Source: Nematostella vectensis (taxonomy: Eukaryota; Cnidaria; Anthozoa; Actiniaria; Edwardsiidae). From it: 64,000 nucleotides of DNA. A model generated the notes under the pieces. The model saw only the letters and a program-made list of their open reading frames with translations. It was not told where the DNA came from and made no database searches. The stretch lies in assembly GCF_932526225.1 (NCBI RefSeq), contig NC_064045.1, forward strand, positions 5,593,498 to 5,657,497, in the 5' to 3' direction. The translations under genes were made by a program, and so were the position numbers. Positions 58,501 to 64,000 of this stretch are shown piece after piece (positions within the stretch are counted from its first letter, which is position 1; every line of letters begins with the position of its first letter).

Positions 58501-60661
58501 ACCTAATACCTAAAACCTGTGACCCCAAAAGCTACGACCCCTAAAGCTACGACCCCCCCAGAAATTCAGTTATTATTTAGTCTACCTTTTGTTTCCCAAA
58601 TGGCTACACAGCGCAAAAGGTTCATATGAAATCAGTGATCCTAATGAGGTAATTCAGCAAATTTTGTTGTGCTTTTCATAGAGGAAATATTCTCATGTGC
58701 GCGCCAATGTCAATGAACATTTTTACTCGTTGTTTATTATTTGTCCCATTAAAAATTGTAGTTGCACTCATTTTTCAGACACACTCCTTTGCCTGAAAAA
58801 TTATCCCGAAAACTCTCCCAGTAACCTAACAGACCCGGCAATTACCGGTTATTTAGAAAAATGCCCCAGAGAAGTTTTCGAACTCCCTGGCGAGGAAGAG
58901 CATTTATCAAAACAAAGCTTTTGCGTAGCGTGCCGATACGGGTTCCCGACATAATTTCCAAAGTTTATGAATAGATTGGCTAAATAGTTATTGAAATCTT
59001 TGTTTTGTCGATGTCTGTAGACAATGTGCACCCCAAAATTTGCTGTGGCATCGACATTTTTCGAAAGAGAGACAAAGAACAAGTAAATAAAGTCTTATTT
59101 TGTAAAAAAAACTTCTAATAATTTCGCAAAGCTGTTTATATTTTTAGGCGCACTGTGACAGCTAAATGTCAAATCATTTGACAGAGATAAAACCTGATTG
59201 GTTGGAAGGAAATCCGATAAAATGATGTAAGCCTTGATTGGCCCACTCATAAGGATCACTGATTCCACATGAAACTTCCACGCTGTGTAGCCATTTTGGG
59301 AGACAAGGTAGGCTAATAATGGCAAGTTTGGGGGTCATAACTTTTGGGGTCGTTGCTTTTGGGGTTGTACCTTTTGGGGCACAGGTTTTAGGTTTTAGGT
59401 CTTCGTTTTGTAGACACCCGGCCATAAAAGGACCACTGGGGTGGTCATAATTGCCGCCAGCAGTGACAGTGCTCACTAACAATACACACATAACGGCACT
59501 ATGATTTGGAGGTTAAATCTGTTGTGCCTTCCGCACCAGTATAACTGGTGAAAGTTATATACAAGTAAAAATGACTTCCAAATATGGAAGTCAAAAACTG
59601 ATTGGCATAGTCAGGGTAAAAATATTTGGCTTGGTTATGCCTGGTACACACTAGTGACATAACGACTTAACGATATAAAGAGATGCCAACCCCCTAAGTT
59701 AAAAATGCAAAGAATTTTTGGATAGTGAAGTTTTATAAAGAATCTGCAAGAGCTGAATGTCCTAAGAAAGACCTTACATGTATTACTTGCGTAGTATTAA
59801 ATATATTTTTTGTCTTCTTTTTTATACACTGAGCATTTTATTAAGGAAAACAATATAATGGGTTTTATATTAGAGGTTTGACCAAGTTTGACTGCACTGG
59901 CGGTGACATAATAGTTATTTATCTTGGACGCCCATTTGTCAATACCCTATCCAATCAACATGTTTGTTATTTTGGAACACAGTTGTTAGAGGTGAACCTT
60001 TCTAGTGAAAGCAGACATTCTTTATTGAAAGATGTATTTCAATTATTTAGGCTTATGTGGAAGTGTGAGAGTTTTTCCATCGAATGCAGGAGAGCTGGAG
60101 ATCAGGCTAAAATGCAAACATCTCCCTCAAAATGCCGGAGAGTTGGCATCTCTGGAAATAGGCATGTGCACTGTATGTTCATATGTTCAAATGTGGATGG
60201 TTTGACATAAAGACATAAGCCCGAAAAAAAATGACATGGACATGAAGACTATGTCGTTTTGCCGTTATGTCACTAGTGTGCACCAGGCATTAGCAGTCAT
60301 TACAGAGCTAACGCTCCTTGTGTGACAGAGGTCAGAACTGCGTGTAAAAGCCAACACAAAATACACCCACCAATGGCAAAAGTATCAAGGTCTTTCTAAT
60401 CACCTGTACAATAAGCGGCCTATCTCCCACGCACGTCTGCATCATCTCGCTGCGATAGATTGGGTCTCGTATAAACATACCGGCGTGAAACATTGGCGTA
60501 TAACAAAGCTCCGCTCCGTACCGACGACTCAACATTCTCCATGCTAACTCCGACTGATCCACCATCGGAGCCACTACATATCTCGCCGATTTTAGAGTGT
60601 TCCTCCAAAAATCAAACCCCTTTTTCTTGGTTTGCTTACTAAGTGGCTTTTCTTCAGCCAT
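49577..60661 (-). CDS. DUS1L: tRNA-dihydrouridine(16/17) synthase DUS1L, 13 exons
   Basis: DUS enzymes reduce uridine to dihydrouridine in tRNA using FMN and NAD(P)H; DUS1 acts at positions 16/17. Exons (minus) are 60661-60404, 57969-57861, 56957-56907, 55853-55741, 55445-55363, 55245-55142, 55001-54857, 54326-54230, 53884-53811, 52761-52625, 50584-50535, 50110-50035 and 49701-49577. Every junction is GT-AG and every phase agrees. They total 473 codons, the length I recall for human DUS1L. Diagnostic motifs are [14 protein letters not shown] (about 29-42), catalytic Cys115 in [13 protein letters not shown] (182-189), FANGNIQ (213-219), LFRLWHK, a Lys/Arg-rich segment, and a Cys-rich zinc-binding-type tail ([18 protein letters not shown]). 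Exon 10 could use a slightly different donor. The gene appears intact. Confidence 0.96.
50680..52603. repeat. 24-bp minisatellite, about 80 copies, DUS1L intron 10
   Basis: Plus-strand unit ACCTGTAC(A/AGG)GGGTGAGAGATGGG. On the transcribed strand each unit reads CCCATCTCTCACCC + CTGTACAG + GT, like a 3' splice site. A 450-bp block is duplicated in tandem (51629 and 52079 start equivalent copies). It lies between exon 10 (ends 52625) and exon 11 (starts 50584). Confidence 0.93.
52935..53810. repeat. 21-bp array of 5'-splice-site copies, DUS1L intron 9
   Basis: On the transcribed strand the unit is GTAAATATCTCCCTATGTCAG. The end of exon 9 plus its donor reads CATATGTCAG + GTAAATATCTCCC, so exon 9's boundary forms the first unit. 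About 40 units follow, mostly keeping CAG before GTAAAT or GTGAAT. A variant with ATAATGAGAAGACATTTAGA recurs every 60-170 bases. Confidence 0.93.
56123..56731. mobile_element. ~610-bp inverted-repeat element, hAT-like ends
   Basis: CAGGGCTTCTGGAATTACGCG and the complement of CGGGTAATTCCAGAAGCTCTG form the ends, with AATATA on both sides. The interior has many ATTACGCGG subterminal repeats. CAGGG/CAGAG ends suggest hAT, but no clear 8-bp duplication is seen. Confidence 0.65.
57048..57222. mobile_element. ~175-bp inverted-repeat element
   Basis: CAGGGTTCAAAA at the left and TTTTTTGAACCCTG at the right, in DUS1L intron 2. No coding frame. Confidence 0.55.
57576..57684. other. Long near-perfect hairpin, ~48-bp stem
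   Basis: TAGCCTCCCTCGCAGGCA + ATTTTAGGCAGGCAT pairs with its complement downstream, continuing through GCTCCCCCT, around a ~10-base loop. It is in DUS1L intron 2. It is probably a tiny foldback element; a small-RNA precursor is possible but unsupported. Confidence 0.75.
58461..59432. mobile_element. ~970-bp element with long inverted-repeat ends
   Basis: Left ~97 bases (GTCTACAAAACGAAGACCTA, then AAACCTGTGACCCC with repeated AAAGCTACGACCCC) are inverted at 59310-59432. It is in DUS1L intron 1. Interior small open frames look random. Confidence 0.7.
59638..60289. mobile_element. 652-bp member of the TGCCTAGTGCACACTAG family, copy 3
   Basis: Ends match the 33-kb copies with changes; TTA at 59635-59637 and 60290-60292. 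The extra interior is bounded by GAGATGCCAACCCC and GAGTTGGCATCTC, suggesting a second element nested in it. Confidence 0.7.
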
Positions 60662-61020
60662 TCTCGTGAATCTTGTTTACTAAATTACGATTCTTTCGGT
60701 TTCGCACGTTGTGAAGTCCGCCATGTTGTACTGCAATACTCTAAAGGGAAAAACCGCTGGGCATGCATTCACCACAGGCAGACCGGCGAGCTTGAGGGGT
60801 TTAAATTTTCAAAATCGAACTCTACAAAGGCGCAAACAAAATAGTCTATCGCAATTTTTTCGAAAAAGCATCTCCCCCGAATAAGCGCCCCCTCCCCTCC
60901 CCAGGTTTTATATGACTAAGTAAAACGACTATCATACATGTAGTTCTAAGAAAGCCCTGAAGCTCATAGAATCTGGACAAGAGATAAATATTTAAATGAA
61001 TGTTTATTGAAAAAAGCTAC
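60662..61020. other. DUS1L upstream region, no gene seen
   Basis: Immediately 5' of the DUS1L start; the promoter is expected here, but no specific element can be assigned. Confidence 0.45.
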
Positions 61021-61028
61021 TCCTGTCG

Positions 61029-61180
61029 TAGTATTAAATTGGTATTAAATGAATAAAACATAGTATTTTAATACTTTAAAAACCATTAAATTGATATTAA
61101 ATAAATAAAAACATAGTACTGAAGCATTAAATTGATATTAAATGGATAAAAGCATAGTACTAAAGCATTAAATTGATATA
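61029..61180. repeat. ~41-48 bp degenerate tandem repeat
   Basis: Three to four copies of ATTAAATTGATATTAAAT + GATAAAAGCATAGTACTAAAGC. Further right (61181-62419) there is only a fragment of the 63.5-kb element family at 61300-61375, then the likely 3' UTR of the ALYREF-like gene. Confidence 0.75.
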
Positions 61181-62419
61181 GCATGTTTAATCCCTTGAGT
61201 GACCTCAAGCACCCAAAGCATTAAATTAAACAAAAACAAAAAATTGCAACAAATTTCTTAACCTGGGTTTGATTTATTCAAGCTTATTTATTTGATAAAA
61301 AAAAAGCAGCGCCACCTAGGACACATGGATTCTCCAAGTGCTACCTTTTTTTAAATAGTTGTGTCTCGTGCACAAAGAACAGTTAAAGCCTTATGTAAAT
61401 AACAAGTACATGGTAGAGTATTGCTTGTTGCAACATTCCAAAAACTCCTGAATAATAGATTGGTTTTTATTAGTGGTTTCAATTAATTGTCGAAACAGTT
61501 AGTGGCATACTACATGTTTAGTAAACTAGTAAAATAGTCAGTTTTGTATATCACGCACTGTTACACAACAACCATTAGTGTTTCACAGACTTAACTCTAA
61601 CCTGTGAAACAAAGTGTTATATTCAAAGGTTAAGTCAGTAAAACACAAAAGAGAACAATAGAATCAGATCACAATAAAGTGTAATATGCCAAAGTGTAGT
61701 TCACAGGTTAATGAAAATCACTCATTTAGTTTATTTAGTACTAATACACTGTGATGTCTTTATTCTCTTTTGTTCTGGCTTGACTATTACACTTAAACAA
61801 TTACAATTTTATAACACAGGATTGTGAAAACCACTCTAATATTGTAATCTTTGCAGACCACATGGGATGATAAGCAATTCCAGAGCACTTTAGTCAATAT
61901 CTATACGTTCAATTTAACTAGGGCCAGAAACTACTGAAAGAGTGAGACGGAATAGCAAACTTTATTCACTAACATTCAGTTCTTTGTACACATGGTGTCA
62001 GGCAAGAACAGCTTAATAACTTTAGAGCAAATACCATGAGTCCATGTATTGAGATACATCGACACAGGGCTTTGACTCTTATTTCTATACAATATACAAG
62101 AAACTAAAAAAAAAATAGAATGCATTCCATGTAAAATATTAAAATTACACAAAGAATCTGTCTCAGCTGGTTTATGAATAGGAAAAAGGTTGATTATGTA
62201 GGAAATGGTGTGTTACTACTTCACGGGCTTGAAAATATATTGCCCCCTATTAACAGCATATATGAAGAGCAGTTGCAATAGTTCCTACAAGTTATCAAAC
62301 ACCTGATGCCCTTTCGAATTAAAAAAAAAATTCAGTTATAGTATAGGGCCTGCCTGGCACATTTTGTAGGCAATGACGATCAGTTGATGAGCTTTGTGGT
62401 TCATGTCGGCTTGGGTGGC

Positions 62420-64000
62420 TTACTCCATATCAACATCACCCTAGAATGCAAATAGACAATCAGCACCTCCAAAAAATCCTCACAAGGGCTCTTAGTAAAG
62501 TAAAAAAACTCAAACAAGGGTCAATGAACAGCCCTTTTGGCCTACTGTATCTAACTTTTTTATAAACTAGCATCACTCAAACCACTACTCAAATATTGCC
62601 GAGGTGAAAAGTCTGTCAACTTCTTAGGCTAAGTTCAAACGTTGTATTATCCATGAGCCGTATTCAATGCGAATGAATGCCAATGAACAAGGTGTTGTTT
62701 TATCTTTATTTGCATGCATTTGCATTGAATATGGCTCATGGAAAATACAACGTTTGCATTTGTGAATGGCATTACTAACTAGCTGGTTAAATCTTTGTCA
62801 TAGCCATGAGAGGATGTAACCTTGAAACCTCTGTGAAACCATCCTTTGTTTAGCGCTTATTACCAATCTACATAGGTTTACTAAAACCACATCGACCAAG
62901 TGCTACAAACTAACAGAAACTCCTCGTTGCATACAGTTTATTCTACACAAGCTGCATGATCTGTCAGTCTAAACAGTCTATTTCCTTTGTGCTAATAGAG
63001 TTTCAGCAGTTCCTGCAAGCACTGACTCCAATAAAGTGTGCTTAGAATTCTGATGCCTCACCTCATCATGATAAGCATCAAGCTCTGCATCCAGCTCTTC
63101 AGCAGTCTTGTTAGACTTTGGTTGCCCCCTGCCACCACGACCACGACCTCTACCACGCCCACCGCCTCTCGGACTGAACCCGCTTCTGTTTCCACCACCT
63201 CCAAAGCTTCCACCACCACTGGTACGTCTATACCTGGAAATCAATTGTTATACCGTTTATAATGTAGTTTGACTGGTGATAGAAAATAGCAAATGCAGGA
63301 CTATTTGAAATTGATTCACTGAGGCAACAGCCAATGAGGCTAAAGCATGAATGGGCTATTGACTTAGATTATACACAGTTCTTCATGTTTTTGTCAGCAC
63401 ATACTCTTGACCAACAATTGCTGGATAAGCTTGCTATTAGCAATTATTATGTAAATCAGCCAAACCTATACACCTATTTCAAAAAAGGTTGCACTCCAGA
63501 ATCTGTGTCGTAACCCGTGGTGGCTCATGGGTAGCATATAAACGGCTGAATCCTTGTATCTGAAAGCCATGTGAATGTTTATAAGAACATAAACAATAAT
63601 TCTGCAGCTTTTGAAACATGGATTTATTTACTTCTATTTGCCTATTTGTTTGTTATTCATGAAGCACTGCAGGTTACAATACGCAGATTCTCCAAGTACA
63701 ACCTTATTTGAAATAGATGTATAGGGCCATGTAGAAGCTATCGGAAGATTTCACCACAGTGGATTGGTTTGGATTGATGCAACACAGAGGAAGAACACGA
63801 ATACAATAGAACAATGAGGGTAATCTAGCCCATTATGTTAGGCCTTACAAGTGGACTTCTACACTTCTTGGTGTATATGATCGTGTTTACAGCAAAGATG
63901 ACATCACAGCTAAGTTAACAGACAAACAAATGCAAAGAGGCTTCACTTACCCCCCTGCGCCACCTCCTCTGCCCCGGCTCGGTCTACTGTCTGAAAAGCC
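62420..64000 (-). CDS. ALYREF/THOC4-like mRNA export adaptor, C-terminal part
   Basis: Only the 3' end is present. A partial exon (64000-63951) is Gly/Arg-rich; it may start at an acceptor near 63990 or continue outside the window. It joins in phase 2 to 63233-63062, which encodes YRRTSGGGSFGGGG, a long RG-rich stretch, and TAEELDAELDAYHDE. The donor gtgagg joins in phase 0 to a seven-codon final exon at 62440-62420 (GDVDME, stop). ALYREF proteins end in an RGG tract followed by a UAP56-binding helix of the form EELDAQLDAY, which this matches. CHTOP ends in a related motif, so it is the main alternative; the RRM that would decide lies beyond the window. An AATAAA on the minus strand near 61965 could be its polyadenylation signal. 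Confidence 0.75.
62638..62755. mobile_element. ~118-bp foldback element in ALYREF-like intron
   Basis: AACGTTGTATTATCCATGAG and the complement of CTCATGGAAAATACAACGTT are the arms; GAATGC blocks continue the pairing. Confidence 0.65.
63467..63725. mobile_element. ~260-bp inverted-repeat element in ALYREF-like intron
   Basis: CTATACACCTATTTCAAA is inverted as TTTGAAATAGATGTATAG; inner blocks around GTTGCACTCCAGAATCTG and CAGATTCTCCAAGTACAAC are also an inverted pair. Related fragments occur near 1046-1097, 1310-1340, 31460-31530 and 61300-61375. Confidence 0.65.

Overview
The window looks like nuclear DNA of an invertebrate animal, most likely an anthozoan cnidarian (sea anemone or coral). 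It is AT-rich, its genes are split by GT-AG introns, and it is packed with minisatellites, foldback elements and decayed non-LTR and hAT-type transposons. The species call is inference. There is no operon structure, CRISPR array or prokaryotic feature.

All four genes I can support lie on the minus strand. (1) About 4.0-39.9 kb: a gene of about 36 kb, rebuilt from eight small exons, most of whose splice phases agree. It encodes signal peptide, PAN/apple-like domain, EGF, Link (hyaluronan-binding type) module, C-type lectin domain, transmembrane helix and a short cytoplasmic tail. It resembles a cell-surface lectican-like receptor and is the most interesting gene here. One junction, after the lectin domain, has no GT donor. 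(2) 43.8-47.2 kb: a two-exon, 14-finger C2H2 zinc-finger protein. (3) 49.6-60.7 kb: a complete 13-exon DUS1L (tRNA dihydrouridine synthase) gene of 473 codons. (4) 62.4-64.0 kb: the 3' end of an ALYREF/THOC4-like mRNA-export adaptor gene that runs off the right edge.

The introns are filled with repeats. The receptor gene holds 42-bp, 29-bp and 44-bp tandem arrays (about 53, 38 and 110 copies), two truncated LINEs, a decayed hAT transposase, a decayed gene of a repeated PIN-like/CXC family, a piggyBac-type element and several short inverted-repeat elements. Two adjacent DUS1L introns hold arrays made of splice-site-like units. One is built from copies of the exon-9 5' splice site, the other from units resembling a 3' splice site.

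The left 4 kb, downstream of the receptor gene, is wholly repetitive. It holds a Mutator-like foldback element whose empty site is visible elsewhere in the window, a Tc1/mariner-type element, and a terminal-inverted-repeat element carrying a 30-bp minisatellite. The genes share no evident pathway; DUS1L (tRNA modification) and the ALYREF-like gene (mRNA export) are simply housekeeping neighbours.
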